Shown: positions 29,306-39,626 of the stretch, in pieces
How positions within the stretch are numbered: the stretch's first letter is position 1
How the letters are laid out: each line of letters begins with the position of its first letter
Source: Paludibacteraceae bacterium
Lineage (GTDB): Bacteria > Bacteroidota > Bacteroidia > Bacteroidales > Paludibacteraceae
Direction: 5' to 3'
NCBI GenBank assembly: GCA_024399495.1
Contig: JAKSNY010000008.1
Coordinates: 1 to 64,000 of the forward strand
DNA length: 64,000 nucleotides
Notes under the pieces: generated by a model
The model's input: only the letters and a program-made list of their open reading frames with translations
Told to the model about the DNA's origin: nothing
Databases searched by the model: none
Made by a program: the position numbers and the translations under genes

Positions 29306-32300
29306 ATGGGATTTAATGATTTATTAGGAAAGTTTTTCGGCACCAAGTCCGATAGAGATATGAAAGCGGTAAAGCCTTATCTGGAACAGATAAAGGCTGT
29401 TTATCCGCAAGTGGAGAAGTTGTCTGATGATGAACTGCGTGAGCGTAGTGCAGCCATTAAGGCAGAGGTGCGTAGTGTGGCGGCAGATTATCAGAAAAAG
29501 ATAGATGAGCTTAAGACTACAATAGAAACCACTGATTTTCAGGACCGTGAGCCTATCTACGCAGAGATAGACAAATTAGACAAGAAGGCTCTTGACACTA
29601 TGGATGAGGCTCTTGACCGTTTCTTGCCAGAGGTGTTCTCCATTATCAGAGAGACTGCAAAACGTTTTAAAGATAATGATGTAATAAAGGTTAAGGCAAC
29701 TGAATTTGACCGCTTGCTTGCAGTAAAATTTGATTTTGTAACCATTGACGGTGATTATGCCATCTATAAAAACGAGTGGATGGCAGGAGGTAATACCGTT
29801 AAGTGGGATATGGCACACTACGATGTACAGTTTATAGGCGGTGTGGTATTACATAAGGGTAAAATAGCGGAGATGGCTACTGGTGAGGGTAAAACACTTG
29901 TGGCTACACTTCCTGTGTTCCTTAACGCTCTTACAGGTAATGGCGTGCATGTGGTTACAGTTAATGATTACTTGTCTAAACGTGACTCAGAGTGGATGGG
30001 TCCGCTATATATGTTCCATGGACTTAGCGTTGATTGTATAGATAAGTATCAGCCTAACTCCGATGAGCGTCGCCGTGCATATAATGCCGATATCACATTT
30101 GGTACCAATAATGAGTTTGGTTTTGACTACTTGCGTGATAATATGGCATCATCGCCAAGCGATTTGGTTCAACGCCGTCATAATTACGCCATAGTAGATG
30201 AGGTGGACTCTGTGCTTATAGACGATGCACGTACTCCACTTATAATATCGGGTCCTGTGCCTAAGGGAGAAGACCAGATGTTTGAGGAGTATTGCCCTAA
30301 AGTGGAGAAAATAGTAGCCGCACAAAAGGCACTTGTAACAAAACTGCTTATAGACGCCAAAAAGCTGATGGCTTCTGACAAAGAAGAGGAAGTTACACAA
30401 GGTAACATATTCCTGTTCAGGGCGTTCAAGGGCTTGCCTAAATATAAGCCACTTATCAAGTATCTTAGTGAGCCTGGTGTAAAGGCATCAATGCTGAAGA
30501 CAGAGGCTGTGTATATGGAGCAGAACAACAAGCGTATGCCTGAGATTACAGATGAACTTTTCTTTGTGATAGAGGAGCAGCACAATAGCATAGAACTTAC
30601 GGATAAGGGTATAGACCTTATATCTGCCGATACAGGTGATGCCAAGTTTTTTGTACTGCCCGATATAGGCACAGAACTTGCAGAACTCTCCAATCAGAAT
30701 CTTGCAGAAGATGAGAAAGTGGCAAAACAAGATGCCCTTATGGAGGACTATGCCATTAAATCAGAGCGTGTACACACAGTAAACCAACTGCTTAAAGCAT
30801 ATACGCTGTTTGAGAAAGATGACCAATATGTTATAGATGACAACAAGGTTAAGATAGTTGATGAGCAGACAGGCCGTATTATGGAGGGCAGACGCTACTC
30901 CGATGGTCTGCACCAAGCCATAGAGGCTAAGGAGCGTGTAAAAGTGGAGGCTGCCACACAGACATTCGCTACCATTACACTGCAAAACTATTTCCGTATG
31001 TACCGTAAACTTGCAGGTATGACCGGTACAGCAGAAACAGAGGCAGGTGAGTTCTGGGATATCTACAAACTTGATGTGGTTACAATCCCTACAAACCGTC
31101 CTGTAATACGTACAGATATGAATGACCGTATCTATAAGACAAAGCGTGCCAAATACAATGCGGTAATAGCGGAGATAGAGAAACTTATAGGGGAGGGTCG
31201 TCCGGTTCTTGTGGGTACAACATCGGTTGAGACATCAGAACTATTGAGCAAAATGCTTGATATGCGTAAAATAAAGCACAATGTACTTAATGCAAAACTG
31301 CATCAGAAAGAGGCTGAGATAGTGGCACTTGCAGGTAGGCAGGGTACAGTTACAATAGCCACCAATATGGCAGGACGTGGTACCGATATTAAGCTTACAC
31401 CTGAAGCCAAAGAGGCTGGTGGTCTTGCCATTATAGGTACAGAACGCCATGAGAGCCGCCGTATAGACCGTCAGTTACGTGGACGTTCAGGTAGGCAGGG
31501 AGACCCAGGCTCATCTGTATTCTACGTATCATTTGAGGATAACCTGATGCGTGTGTTCGGCTCTGACCGTATAGTAAAGGTTATGGATGCCCTTGGACTG
31601 CAGGAAGATGAGATGATGGAGCATAACCAAATATCCAAATCAATAGAGCGTGCTCAGAAAAAAGTGGAGGAAAACAACTTTGGCATACGTAAACGCCTGC
31701 TTGAGTATGACGACGTTATGAACAAACAGCGTACTAATATCTATGCACGCCGCCACCACGCACTTATGGGAGAGCGAATAGGCATTGATATTGTAAACAT
31801 GATTTATGACGGAATAGCGGTGCTTGTTGACACTTATTACGACTCTATGGACGCAGAGAGCCTGAAAATGGCATTGCTCCGCCAGTTTGCAGTGGATATA
31901 GAACTAGATGCTGAGACAATGCGTCGCACCAAGATACAGGAGCTTACAGATAACATTTACGATAAGGTTTATGAGAACTTTATGCGTAAGAGTGAGCGTA
32001 CTGCACAGATTGCATACCCTGTAATAAAGCGTGTGTATGAGACACAAGGTCAGATGTATGAACGCATAATAATTCCGTTTACAGACGGCAAAACCATGTA
32101 TAACATACCTGTAAATCTGAAGGAAGCCAACGATACAGAGGGTAAGGCTGTGGTTAAGGCATTCCAAAAAGCTGTGTTGCTGCACACTATAGATGAGGCT
32201 TGGAAAGACCATCTGCGTGAACTTGATGACCTTAGAACAAGTGTGCAGAACGCCCAATATGAGCAGAAAGACCCGCTTGTAATATATAAGATAGAGGCTC

Positions 32301-32596
32301 ACGGATTGTTTATGTCTATGATAGAGACTATAAACAAGAAGGCACTTACAATTCTTACAAGAGCCCAAATACCTGTGCGTGAGGGTGATGAACTGAAAGA
32401 GGCTCGTGAGCAGAAACGCAGTGACTACAGCAAGTACCAGGCTCATAAGAGCGATATTATGAAGGCAGGGGCACAAGATACACGTGAGCGTCAGAAACCG
32501 CAACCGGTACGTGTAGAGAAAACAGTAGGACGTAATGACCCATGCCCATGCGGTAGCGGAAAAAAATATAAGAACTGCTGTGGCAGAGGATTATAA
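29306..32596 (+). CDS. secA: Protein translocase ATPase SecA
   Basis: A 1096-residue SecA, the long Bacteroidetes form (about 900 residues in E. coli), with insertions in the first nucleotide-binding region. It shows Walker [15 protein letters not shown] (about 190-203), the [16 protein letters not shown] motif B region, the GRGTDI motif, and [16 protein letters not shown]. The C-terminus ends with the zinc/SecB-binding motif [14 protein letters not shown]. It powers Sec translocation together with the SecDF encoded at 8.7-11.7 kb. Confidence 0.96.
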   Translation: MGFNDLLGKFFGTKSDRDMKAVKPYLEQIKAVYPQVEKLSDDELRERSAAIKAEVRSVAADYQKKIDELKTTIETTDFQDREPIYAEIDKLDKKALDTMDEALDRFLPEVFSIIRETAKRFKDNDVIKVKATEFDRLLAVKFDFVTIDGDYAIYKNEWMAGGNTVKWDMAHYDVQFIGGVVLHKGKIAEMATGEGKTLVATLPVFLNALTGNGVHVVTVNDYLSKRDSEWMGPLYMFHGLSVDCIDKYQPNSDERRRAYNADITFGTNNEFGFDYLRDNMASSPSDLVQRRHNYAIVDEVDSVLIDDARTPLIISGPVPKGEDQMFEEYCPKVEKIVAAQKALVTKLLIDAKKLMASDKEEEVTQGNIFLFRAFKGLPKYKPLIKYLSEPGVKASMLKTEAVYMEQNNKRMPEITDELFFVIEEQHNSIELTDKGIDLISADTGDAKFFVLPDIGTELAELSNQNLAEDEKVAKQDALMEDYAIKSERVHTVNQLLKAYTLFEKDDQYVIDDNKVKIVDEQTGRIMEGRRYSDGLHQAIEAKERVKVEAATQTFATITLQNYFRMYRKLAGMTGTAETEAGEFWDIYKLDVVTIPTNRPVIRTDMNDRIYKTKRAKYNAVIAEIEKLIGEGRPVLVGTTSVETSELLSKMLDMRKIKHNVLNAKLHQKEAEIVALAGRQGTVTIATNMAGRGTDIKLTPEAKEAGGLAIIGTERHESRRIDRQLRGRSGRQGDPGSSVFYVSFEDNLMRVFGSDRIVKVMDALGLQEDEMMEHNQISKSIERAQKKVEENNFGIRKRLLEYDDVMNKQRTNIYARRHHALMGERIGIDIVNMIYDGIAVLVDTYYDSMDAESLKMALLRQFAVDIELDAETMRRTKIQELTDNIYDKVYENFMRKSERTAQIAYPVIKRVYETQGQMYERIIIPFTDGKTMYNIPVNLKEANDTEGKAVVKAFQKAVLLHTIDEAWKDHLRELDDLRTSVQNAQYEQKDPLVIYKIEAHGLFMSMIETINKKALTILTRAQIPVREGDELKEAREQKRSDYSKYQAHKSDIMKAGAQDTRERQKPQPVRVEKTVGRNDPCPCGSGKKYKNCCGRGL

Positions 32597-32604
32597 TAGG
32601 CATT

Positions 32605-33378
32605 ATGGCAGATATAAATGTAATAAAAGTAGGCGGTAAGATAGTTGAGGAGCCCGATACCTTGGCTAACCTCTTGGGGCTGTTTTCTGCAATGGAAGGC
32701 AGTAAGGCGTTAGTGCATGGGGGTGGCAGGTCTGCCACCAGAATAGCAACTCTGTTAGGTATTGAGAGTAAGATGGTGGAGGGGCGTAGAATCACCGATG
32801 CAGAGACTCTAAAGGTGGTGACAATGGTGTATGGAGGGCTTGTAAACAAGAACATAGTGGCAGGATTGCAACAGTTAGGAGTAAATGCCCTTGGACTTAC
32901 AGGTGCTGATATGGGTGTGGTTAAAAGTGATAAACGCCCTGTTAAGGAGATAGACTATGGTTTTGTGGGTGATGTAAAGAGTGTTGACGGTAAACGCCTT
33001 GCAGACCTTATAGCATCGGGGGTGGTACCTGTTATGGCACCGCTGAGTTTCAGTAAGGAGTATGGCTTGCTTAACACCAATGCCGATACCATAGCGGCTG
33101 AAACCGCAAAATCACTTGTTCCTTACTACGATGTTACACTTACCTTCTGTTTTGAGAAGAACGGAGTGCTTGCTGATGAGAATGATGATAACAGTGTTAT
33201 ACCTGAGATTACTCCAGCTCTATATGCAGAGTATAAACAGAAAGGTATAATAACAGGCGGTATGATACCTAAGATAGACAATGCGTTTGATGCACTTAAT
33301 GCAGGAGTTAAAAAAGTTGTTATAACTAAGGCGGAGAACCTTGGAACACAGTGCGGAACCGTAATAGTTAAAAATTGA
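32605..33378 (+). CDS. argB: Acetylglutamate kinase ArgB
   Basis: A 257-residue amino acid kinase of arginine synthesis, phosphorylating N-acyl-glutamate. It shows INVIKVGGKIVEE, ALVHGGGRSATRI, and the C-terminal GGMIPKIDNAFDALNAGVKKV. In Bacteroides fragilis the pathway uses N-succinyl intermediates, so the substrate here could be N-succinylglutamate. That is inference from the related organism. It is followed by an ArgE-like M20 peptidase after a repeat-rich gap. argH lies at the other end of the window. Confidence 0.93.
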   Translation: MADINVIKVGGKIVEEPDTLANLLGLFSAMEGSKALVHGGGRSATRIATLLGIESKMVEGRRITDAETLKVVTMVYGGLVNKNIVAGLQQLGVNALGLTGADMGVVKSDKRPVKEIDYGFVGDVKSVDGKRLADLIASGVVPVMAPLSFSKEYGLLNTNADTIAAETAKSLVPYYDVTLTFCFEKNGVLADENDDNSVIPEITPALYAEYKQKGIITGGMIPKIDNAFDALNAGVKKVVITKAENLGTQCGTVIVKN

Positions 33379-33403
33379 AAGTGGAAAGTTATTACAAACT
33401 GTT

Positions 33404-33420
33404 CCTCCCCTTGGGGGAGG
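33404..33420. repeat. CCTCCCC-TTG-GGGGAGG palindrome
   Basis: A perfect 7-bp G/C stem in otherwise A/T-rich DNA just past argB, followed by TTAGGTGGGG. It resembles short REP-like palindromes dispersed in many genomes. Only this one copy is seen in the window. Confidence 0.5.
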
Positions 33421-33431
33421 TTAGGTGGGGC

Positions 33432-33474
33432 ACTTTCAACTTTCAACTTTCAACTTTCAACTTTCAACTTTCAA
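33432..33474. repeat. ACTTTCA tandem array
   Basis: Six near-perfect 7-nt units immediately before the M20 peptidase start. A longer in-frame ATG upstream would translate the array as [14 protein letters not shown], which is unlike any M20 N-terminus. Confidence 0.85.
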
Positions 33475-33479
33475 TTAAA

Positions 33480-34559
33480 ATGTTTGAGTTATTAAAAACA
33501 TTGATTTCCATTCCTTCTGTAAGTAGAGATGAACAGAAAAAGGCTGATTTTCTTGAGGCATGGCTTCAGGAGAGGGGGTGTGGTGTGCAGAGGTATGGTA
33601 ATAATCTGTGGTGCATTGCGGGTGGGTATGATGAGTCTAAACCTACCATTCTGCTAAATTCCCACATTGATACGGTTAAACCTACAACATCGTGGAGCAG
33701 AGACCCTTATAATGCTGTGGAAGAGGGTGATAAAATTTACGGATTAGGTTCAAACGATGCCCACGCAAGTGTGGTGTCGCTTATTCATACATTCCTTAAA
33801 TTAAAGGATACTAAACAGAATTATAATTTGGTGTTGCTCTTAAGTGCGGAAGAGGAGGTATCGGGTAAGGGAGGTATAGAGAGTGTACTTGACAAACTGC
33901 CCAAAATAGATTTTGCAATAGTGGGTGAGCCTACATCGCTAAAGATGGCAGTGGCTGAAAAGGGGCTTATGGTGCTTGATTGTGAGAGTGTTGGCAAAAG
34001 CGGACACGCAGCCAGATGTGAGGGTGTGAATGCCATTTATAAGGCTATGGACGATATAAATTGGTTCCGTACATATAAGTTTCCTAAAGAGTCTCAGTGG
34101 CTTGGTGGCGTAAATATGCAGGTAACTATAGTTAATGCTGGTACACAGCATAATGTAGTACCCGATAAATGTAATTTTACCGTAGATGTAAGGCTTAATG
34201 AGTGTTACTCTCATCAGGATATTTTATATATAGTAAAGGATAATGTGGAGTGCAGTGTAACGCCACGTTCCACCAGGCTTAAACCATCGGGTATAAGTGT
34301 GGAACACCCTGTAGTAAGTAAATTTAAGGCTATGGGCGGAGAGCTATTCGGCTCATCAACCATGTCTGACCAAGCGTTAATGCCGTTCCCGTCTGTAAAA
34401 TTGGGTCCTGGAGATTCTGCACGCTCACACACTGCTGATGAGTTTGTTTGCAGGAGTGAGATACTTGAGGCAGGGATGGTGTACGTGAGATTATTAGATG
34501 GCTTAAATTTTTGTAACATCGAATCACCGCATCACCGAATCACCGCATCACCGATATAA
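33480..34559 (+). CDS. argE: M20 family peptidase, probable acetylornithine deacetylase ArgE
   Basis: A 359-residue zinc hydrolase. Metal-site motifs are LNSHIDTVKP (His/Asp), GLGSNDAHAS, LSAEEEVSGKGG (Glu pair), IVGEPT and the late RSHTADEFV. Next to argB it most likely removes the N-acyl group from ornithine, perhaps N-succinyl as in Bacteroides. A general dipeptidase role cannot be excluded. The start MFELLKTL is chosen because the longer frame is repeat-encoded. The C-terminal residues SPHHRITASPI are translated from an 8-nt tandem repeat. The stop overlaps the CYTH start by one base. Confidence 0.85.
   Translation: MFELLKTLISIPSVSRDEQKKADFLEAWLQERGCGVQRYGNNLWCIAGGYDESKPTILLNSHIDTVKPTTSWSRDPYNAVEEGDKIYGLGSNDAHASVVSLIHTFLKLKDTKQNYNLVLLLSAEEEVSGKGGIESVLDKLPKIDFAIVGEPTSLKMAVAEKGLMVLDCESVGKSGHAARCEGVNAIYKAMDDINWFRTYKFPKESQWLGGVNMQVTIVNAGTQHNVVPDKCNFTVDVRLNECYSHQDILYIVKDNVECSVTPRSTRLKPSGISVEHPVVSKFKAMGGELFGSSTMSDQALMPFPSVKLGPGDSARSHTADEFVCRSEILEAGMVYVRLLDGLNFCNIESPHHRITASPI
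34521..34553. repeat. AATCACCG/CATCACCG 8-nt tandem array
   Basis: Four alternating 8-nt units code for the last residues of the M20 peptidase and end 6 bp before the CYTH gene. Confidence 0.8.
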
Positions 34560-35059
34560 TGATTGAAATTGAGAAGAAATATTTGGTAAATGAGAAGTGG
34601 TCTGCACCAAAGAAAGGTGGGGAGTATTTCCGTCAGGGATATTTGGCAGAGGAGGGTGCCACCACAAGGGTAAGGATTATATCTCCAAAGGGGAATGAGG
34701 CTGACAAGCATGCATATCTGACAATAAAAGGCAAGACTGTGGGCATATCGCGTCCTGAATTTGAGTATGAGATACCGGTGGAGGATGCGGAGAATATGCT
34801 GAAGATGGCATTATATCCCATTATTGAGAAATTCAGGTATCGTGTGAATTATGGTGGAAAGATTTGGGAGGTGGACGAGTTTTTAGGTTTCCATAAGGGA
34901 CTGATAGTGGCAGAGATAGAGTTAAGCAGTGAGAATGAGGCGTTTGATGTGCCTGAGTGGGTTGGAGAGGAGGTATCGCTTGACCGCAGTTATTCCAACG
35001 CCGCACTGTCTCGTAAGGCAGCCCAGATATTGGCCTTGCAACAAAAACTAAACGCATAA
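34559..35059 (+). CDS. CYTH domain triphosphate tunnel protein
   Basis: A 166-residue single-domain protein. The N-terminal MIEIEKKYLV carries the E-x-E-x-K motif of CYTH enzymes. Alternating charged residues that line the tunnel follow (TRVRII, YLTIKGK, FEYEIP, KFRYRV, WEVDEFLG, VAEIELSSE). Bacterial members are inorganic triphosphatases or related phosphohydrolases. The exact substrate here is open. It overlaps the previous stop and is 8 nt from the acyltransferase gene. Confidence 0.88.
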   Translation: MIEIEKKYLVNEKWSAPKKGGEYFRQGYLAEEGATTRVRIISPKGNEADKHAYLTIKGKTVGISRPEFEYEIPVEDAENMLKMALYPIIEKFRYRVNYGGKIWEVDEFLGFHKGLIVAEIELSSENEAFDVPEWVGEEVSLDRSYSNAALSRKAAQILALQQKLNA

Positions 35060-35067
35060 ATAGAGAT

Positions 35068-36213
35068 ATGAAATATCCTGTAGAATTTGATGATATTCGC
35101 AGACTTTATGATGAAGAAGTACAAGAGTCTGTGGCACAGATATTGAGCCAGCCTCAAATGTCTGCAATTCTTGCTTCTGTGCTTGGTGGCGACTACACTG
35201 AATATGTAATGAATTTACTTACAACTCTTAATACGATAGATGCGTTCCAGCACGGACTGATTAAGGAGTTGGTACACACATTAGAGGATAAGACATGCAA
35301 AGATGTTACTCTGTACGGCACAGAAAATGTAGATAGAGAGTGTGGAAATCTGTTTATTACAAATCATAGGGATATTATTTTGGATTCCGCTCTGCTTAAC
35401 GCTCACTTGTTGTATAAAGGCTTTAAAACCACACAGATAGCCATAGGAAACAATCTACTAGTATATCCTTGGATAAACTTGGCGGTAAGGTTATGCAAGT
35501 CATTTGTAGTAAAGCGTGACGGTAATATAAAAGAACAACTGATTATTTCAAAGCACCTTTCTGAGTATATACGTATCACCCGATTGGAGCATAATGAGTC
35601 TGTTTGGATAGCACAGCGTGAGGGGCGTGCCAAAAATTCCGATGACCGTACCGCACCTGCCATTATCAAGATGCTCTCTATGAGCGGTAGCCGTGATATA
35701 GCAGAGTCTGTAGAGGCTCTTAACATTACTCCAGTATCCATAAATTATGAGTTTGACCCGTGTGATTACCTGAAAGCCAAGGAGTTCCAACTTAAACGTG
35801 ATATTCCTGACTATAAAAAGGCACCAGAGGATGATTTGCTCAATATGAAAACAGGTCTTATGGGGTATAAGGGTAGGGTATCGTTTGTAATAGGTAAACC
35901 TTTAACGGATTTGCATAGTATAGTGGGTGATGCTCCACGTAATGAGCAGGCTCACCTTATTGCTGAGGCTCTTGACAGAGAGATTCATAGAGGGTATTTG
36001 CTCTATCCTAATAACTACGTGGCTGCTGATATGATGGAGGGTGGTTGCAGATTTAAGGATAAATATACAGACAAGGATGTGGAGAGGTTTAAGTCTTACT
36101 TAAACAGTAGGGTGGATATGATAGATATACCAAATAAGGATTGCAGTTTCCTTAAATCTAAAATAGTGGAGATGTATGCCAACCCAGCCATCAATCAAGC
36201 CGCATTACAGTGA
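35068..36213 (+). CDS. PlsC/PlsB-like glycerolipid acyltransferase
   Basis: A 381-residue protein with acyltransferase motifs: ITNHRDIILDS (H-x4-D), a binding block around VVKRDG, and WIAQREGRAKNSDDRT. The last has the glycerol-phosphate-binding EGR..S pattern. It is longer than a minimal PlsC and resembles Bacteroidetes 1-acyl-glycerol-3-phosphate acyltransferases. No membrane segment is obvious apart from a weak hydrophobic patch near 130. The 3' end overlaps the recombinase gene by 38 nt. Confidence 0.82.
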   Translation: MKYPVEFDDIRRLYDEEVQESVAQILSQPQMSAILASVLGGDYTEYVMNLLTTLNTIDAFQHGLIKELVHTLEDKTCKDVTLYGTENVDRECGNLFITNHRDIILDSALLNAHLLYKGFKTTQIAIGNNLLVYPWINLAVRLCKSFVVKRDGNIKEQLIISKHLSEYIRITRLEHNESVWIAQREGRAKNSDDRTAPAIIKMLSMSGSRDIAESVEALNITPVSINYEFDPCDYLKAKEFQLKRDIPDYKKAPEDDLLNMKTGLMGYKGRVSFVIGKPLTDLHSIVGDAPRNEQAHLIAEALDREIHRGYLLYPNNYVAADMMEGGCRFKDKYTDKDVERFKSYLNSRVDMIDIPNKDCSFLKSKIVEMYANPAINQAALQ

Positions 36214-37123
36214 TACTGTAGGCTATAAGCGTTATTTGCTGCTGGAGAGGAGCTTTTCTCCCAATACGGTGGAAGCCTATATACGTGATGTGGAGAAAAT
36301 GCTGGAGTTTTTTTCAGCATCGGGGACAGATTATAAAAAGGCTAAATTAGAGGACTTTAACGCATTCCTTATAGAGATAGGCTCTATGGGTATAGGGGCA
36401 AGAAGCCAGGCAAGGATTTTATCGGGGATAAAGCAGTTCTATAAGTATCTGGTTATGGAGGATATTATTGCCGATAGCCAGGCAGACCTCATAGAGACTC
36501 CAAAACTTAGCCGCCATCTGCCCAGTGTGCTTAGCGTGGAGGAGATAGATGCCATGAAGTCTGTAATAGACCTTAGTAAGGCGGAGGGGCATAGGAATAG
36601 GGCTATTATTGAGACCCTTTACAGTTGCGGATTGCGTGTGAGTGAGCTTGTGGGTCTTAAAATGAGCAATGTGTTTTTTGACGAGATGTACGTAAAGGTG
36701 GAGGGGAAAGGCAGCAAACAGAGGCTTATTCCAATCTCTGAGACTGCAATTAAGGATATAAGGAATTATCTGCCTTGGCGTAGGTCTTTGCCTATAAAAC
36801 CTGGTAGTCAGGATTTTGTGTTTCTGAACAGGCGTGGGGCTCCGCTTACCAGACAGATGGTGTTCCTTATAATAAAGGAGTGTGCAAAAGATGCGGGCAT
36901 TAAGACGGAACTTAGTCCGCATACATTAAGGCACTCATTTGCAACTCACCTGCTTGAGGGTGGTGCCAATCTTAGGGCTATACAGCAAATGCTTGGGCAT
37001 GAGAGTATTCTTACAACTGAGATTTACACTCATATAAGTATGGAGAATTTAAGAAATACTATAACGGAATTTCATCCGAGAGGGAGAATTAGTGGACAGA
37101 GGACAGTTGACAGTGGACAGTGA
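36176..37123 (+). CDS. xerD: Site-specific tyrosine recombinase XerD
   Basis: A 315-residue XerC/D-type recombinase that resolves chromosome dimers at dif. The SAM-like N-terminal domain (about 15-100) is followed by the catalytic domain with R154 (CGLRVSEL), H249-x2-R252 (PHTLRHSFATHLLEGGA), a later His in LGHES and Y284 (EIYTHI). The size and housekeeping context favour the chromosomal recombinase rather than an integrase. The last residues (ISGQRTVDSGQ) come from a tandem repeat at the gene end. Confidence 0.9.
   Translation: MPTQPSIKPHYSDTVGYKRYLLLERSFSPNTVEAYIRDVEKMLEFFSASGTDYKKAKLEDFNAFLIEIGSMGIGARSQARILSGIKQFYKYLVMEDIIADSQADLIETPKLSRHLPSVLSVEEIDAMKSVIDLSKAEGHRNRAIIETLYSCGLRVSELVGLKMSNVFFDEMYVKVEGKGSKQRLIPISETAIKDIRNYLPWRRSLPIKPGSQDFVFLNRRGAPLTRQMVFLIIKECAKDAGIKTELSPHTLRHSFATHLLEGGANLRAIQQMLGHESILTTEIYTHISMENLRNTITEFHPRGRISGQRTVDSGQ
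37091..37122. repeat. GTGGACAG-type junction repeat
   Basis: Four imperfect 7-9 nt units (GTGGACAG, AGGACAG, TTGACAG, GTGGACAG) code for the recombinase C-terminus and its stop. Confidence 0.7.
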
Positions 37124-37143
37124 AAAAGGAAATTTTTTATAAT

Positions 37144-38145
37144 ATGAACATATTTGAACAATTAGCGGAGCGGGCTAAGGCAAACAAGAAACGGATTGTA
37201 TTGCCTGAATCGCTTGAAGTACGCACATTGGAGGCGGCTTCTAAGGTATTGGAAAGTGGTTTGGCAGATATAATTCTGCTGGGTAAAAAAGATGAAATCT
37301 ATGCAAAGGCTGCTGAAATGGGGCTGAAATGTATAGATAAAGCCACTATTTTTGACGTTCAGTCTGACCCTAAGGCAGAGGAGTATGTACAACTTCTGTA
37401 CGGACTGCGTAAAAATAAAGGTCTGAGTGAGGAGGAGGCTCGCAAGTTGGTTTTTGGCAACCCACTGTATCTTGCTTCTCTTATGGTTAAGAACGGCGAT
37501 GCTGACGGTGAGGTGGCTGGTGCAATGAACGCCACAAGCAATGTGCTCCGTCCTGCACTTCAGATAATTAAGATGAAGAAGGGTATTAGCGTGGTATCGG
37601 GTGCATTCCTTATGATAATACCTAAAGCGGAATACGGTCATAACGGAATGTTTGTTTTTGCAGACTGTGCCGTTACACCTGACCCTACGGCAGAGCAACT
37701 TGCAGAGATAGCGGTAGTTAGTGCATCTACTGCAAAAGTTTTGGGTGGCTATGAACCTAAAGTTGCAATGCTTAGCTTTTCTACTATGGGTAGTGCAAAA
37801 CATGATAGTGTAGAGAAAGTTCAGACTGCTACACGTCTTGCCAAAGAGTTGGCTCCAGACCTTTGCATTGACGGTGAGTTTCAGGCAGATGCGGCTATTG
37901 TGGCATCGGTGGGTAAGAGCAAGGCACCGGGAAGCAAAATACAGGGTGATGCCAATGTTCTTGTATTCCCTAACCTTGATGCAGGCAATATAGGCTACAA
38001 ACTGTCACAGAGATTGAGTGGCGGCGTTGCGGTAGGTCCTATACTTCAAGGTATGGCAGCCCCTGTAAATGACCTCTCACGCGGTTGTAATGTGGATGAT
38101 ATTATTAAAATGATTATTATTACTTCAAATCAAGCAAATAGCTAA
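37144..38145 (+). CDS. pta: Phosphate acetyltransferase Pta
   Basis: A 333-residue single-domain phosphotransacetylase converting acetyl-CoA and phosphate to acetyl phosphate. It starts MNIFEQLAERAKANKKRIVL and shows AGAMNATSNVLRPALQIIK, SAFLMIIP-type and VFPNLDAGNIGYKLSQR blocks. It acts with AckA, encoded about 210 bp downstream, in acetate formation and ATP synthesis. An upstream in-frame ATG at 37120 would overlap the repeat-encoded end of xerD and is not preferred. Confidence 0.94.
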   Translation: MNIFEQLAERAKANKKRIVLPESLEVRTLEAASKVLESGLADIILLGKKDEIYAKAAEMGLKCIDKATIFDVQSDPKAEEYVQLLYGLRKNKGLSEEEARKLVFGNPLYLASLMVKNGDADGEVAGAMNATSNVLRPALQIIKMKKGISVVSGAFLMIIPKAEYGHNGMFVFADCAVTPDPTAEQLAEIAVVSASTAKVLGGYEPKVAMLSFSTMGSAKHDSVEKVQTATRLAKELAPDLCIDGEFQADAAIVASVGKSKAPGSKIQGDANVLVFPNLDAGNIGYKLSQRLSGGVAVGPILQGMAAPVNDLSRGCNVDDIIKMIIITSNQANS

Positions 38146-38146
38146 A

Positions 38147-38240
38147 GGGACAGGGGTCAAGGGACAAGGGACAAGTTGATACTATGGAGCGAAGCGACAA
38201 GAGGACACGGTCCTCCGTGCGGAGCACGTAGGGGTTTGGG
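38147..38240. repeat. Repeat- and hairpin-rich pta-ackA spacer
   Basis: About four GGGACAAG-type 8-nt units (38147-38175) are followed by GGAGCGAAGCGA (38187-38198), an inverted CCTCCGTGCGGAG (38212-38224), and GGGGATATGCCCC. No ORF is evident. The rest of the gap up to 38357 is A/T-rich and holds nothing else recognisable. Confidence 0.55.
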
Positions 38241-38357
38241 GATATGCCCCAATAAAAAAGGAAAAATTTTCATAATTTTATCTTCAATAATTAGAGAATT
38301 TTATGAAAAGCAGAGTGTTAATTATTATATAATATAAAAAAATTAGAGTATAAAATT

Positions 38358-39557
38358 ATGAAAATCTTAGTATTAAATTGCGGTAGCTCTTCTGTAAAGT
38401 ACAAACTTTTTGATATGTCAGCCGGCGGTAAGGTTATTGCCAACGGTGGAGTGGAAAAAATAGGCTTGCCCGATTCTTGCCTTATTCTTAAGGATATGGA
38501 GGGCAACAAGCACCAGTTGATGCATGATATGCCTACACATACTGAGTCCATTGCGTTTATTTTTGAGACTCTTACAAAGGGTGAGTTTGCAGCCATCAAG
38601 TCAATGGCTGAGATTGATGCAGTAGGACATAGGGTAGTGCATGGTGGAGAAAAGTTCAATAAGAGTGTGCTTATAGATGACAAGGTGCTTGCTGAGATAG
38701 AGAAATGCTCTGATATGGCTCCGCTTCATAATCCTGCTAACATAGAGGGCATAAAGACTATTGCAAAAATACTGCCTAAGGTGCCGCAGGTGGCGGTGTT
38801 TGATACCGCATTCCATCAGACTATGCCTAAGAATGCGTATATGTATGCTGTACCTTATGAACTATATGAAAAATATGGCATACGCCGTTACGGTTTCCAC
38901 GGAACAAGCCACAGATATGTGTCTGCACGTGCATGTGAGTTCTTGGGAATACCTGTTAAGGGTACTAAAATGATTACATGCCATGTAGGTAACGGTGGTT
39001 CCATTACTGCCATTAAGGACGGAGAGTCTGTAGATACCACAATGGGATTCACTCCACTTGAGGGTCTTATGATGGGTACACGTAGTGGTGATATAGATGC
39101 AGGTGCGGTAACATACATTATGCGTAAGGAGAATCTTGATGCTGCCGGTGTGTCTGCATTGCTTAATAAGAAAAGTGGTGTAGAAGGTATATGGGGCGGC
39201 TCTTCTGATATGCGTGATACCCAGGCTGCCGCAGACGGTGGCAATGAGCGTGCCGCACTTGCCATTGATATGTATATGTACCGTTGGATTAAGTACATTG
39301 GTGCGTTTACCGCCGCTCTTGACGGTGTTGATGTTATAGTGCTTACAGGCGGCGTTGGCGAGAATCAGGCTCCACTCAGAAAAATCCTGTGTGATAGGCT
39401 TGGATTCCTTGGTGTAAAACTTGATGAGGAGGCTAACAAGTGTCGTGGCATAGAACGTGTAATCTCCACCCCTGACTCTAAGGTTACAGTGGTTATAATT
39501 CCTACAGATGAGGAACTTATGATTGCACAGGATACTATAGCACTTGTTAAGTGCTAA
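38358..39557 (+). CDS. ackA: Acetate kinase AckA
   Basis: A 399-residue ASKHA-fold kinase that makes ATP and acetate from acetyl phosphate. It has LNCGSSSVKYKLF at the start, GHRVVHGGEKF (about 94-104), FDTAFHQTMP, GFHGTSHRYVS (about 177-187), HVGNGGSITAIKDG and a late GVGENQAPLR. It works with the upstream pta. A TATGATG-type palindromic array follows directly after its stop. Confidence 0.96.
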   Translation: MKILVLNCGSSSVKYKLFDMSAGGKVIANGGVEKIGLPDSCLILKDMEGNKHQLMHDMPTHTESIAFIFETLTKGEFAAIKSMAEIDAVGHRVVHGGEKFNKSVLIDDKVLAEIEKCSDMAPLHNPANIEGIKTIAKILPKVPQVAVFDTAFHQTMPKNAYMYAVPYELYEKYGIRRYGFHGTSHRYVSARACEFLGIPVKGTKMITCHVGNGGSITAIKDGESVDTTMGFTPLEGLMMGTRSGDIDAGAVTYIMRKENLDAAGVSALLNKKSGVEGIWGGSSDMRDTQAAADGGNERAALAIDMYMYRWIKYIGAFTAALDGVDVIVLTGGVGENQAPLRKILCDRLGFLGVKLDEEANKCRGIERVISTPDSKVTVVIIPTDEELMIAQDTIALVKC

Positions 39558-39612
39558 TGTATGATGTATGATGTATGATGTATAAATTGACATACATCAT
39601 ACATTTATACAT
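39556..39612. repeat. TATGATG-type junction repeat with inverted half (copy 5)
   Basis: Four direct ATGTATG units (39558-39583) are followed by CATACATCATACATT on the same strand (39591-39605). The array can fold back on itself. It could act as a hairpin after ackA. Confidence 0.75.
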
Positions 39613-39626
39613 AATACATAAAAGCG

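Noticed and set aside
31904..32503. 199-codon antisense ORF within secA
   Set aside because: Shadow of secA; cysteine- and leucine-rich composition typical of antisense frames.
36176..37123. Tyrosine recombinase as integrase of a mobile element
   Set aside because: Length, domain layout and housekeeping neighbours fit XerD; no attachment-site repeats or phage genes flank it.
37120..37143. Longer start for pta at the upstream ATG
   Set aside because: It would overlap the xerD end and add residues (KKEIFYN) absent from Pta N-termini; MNIFEQLAERA is the natural start.
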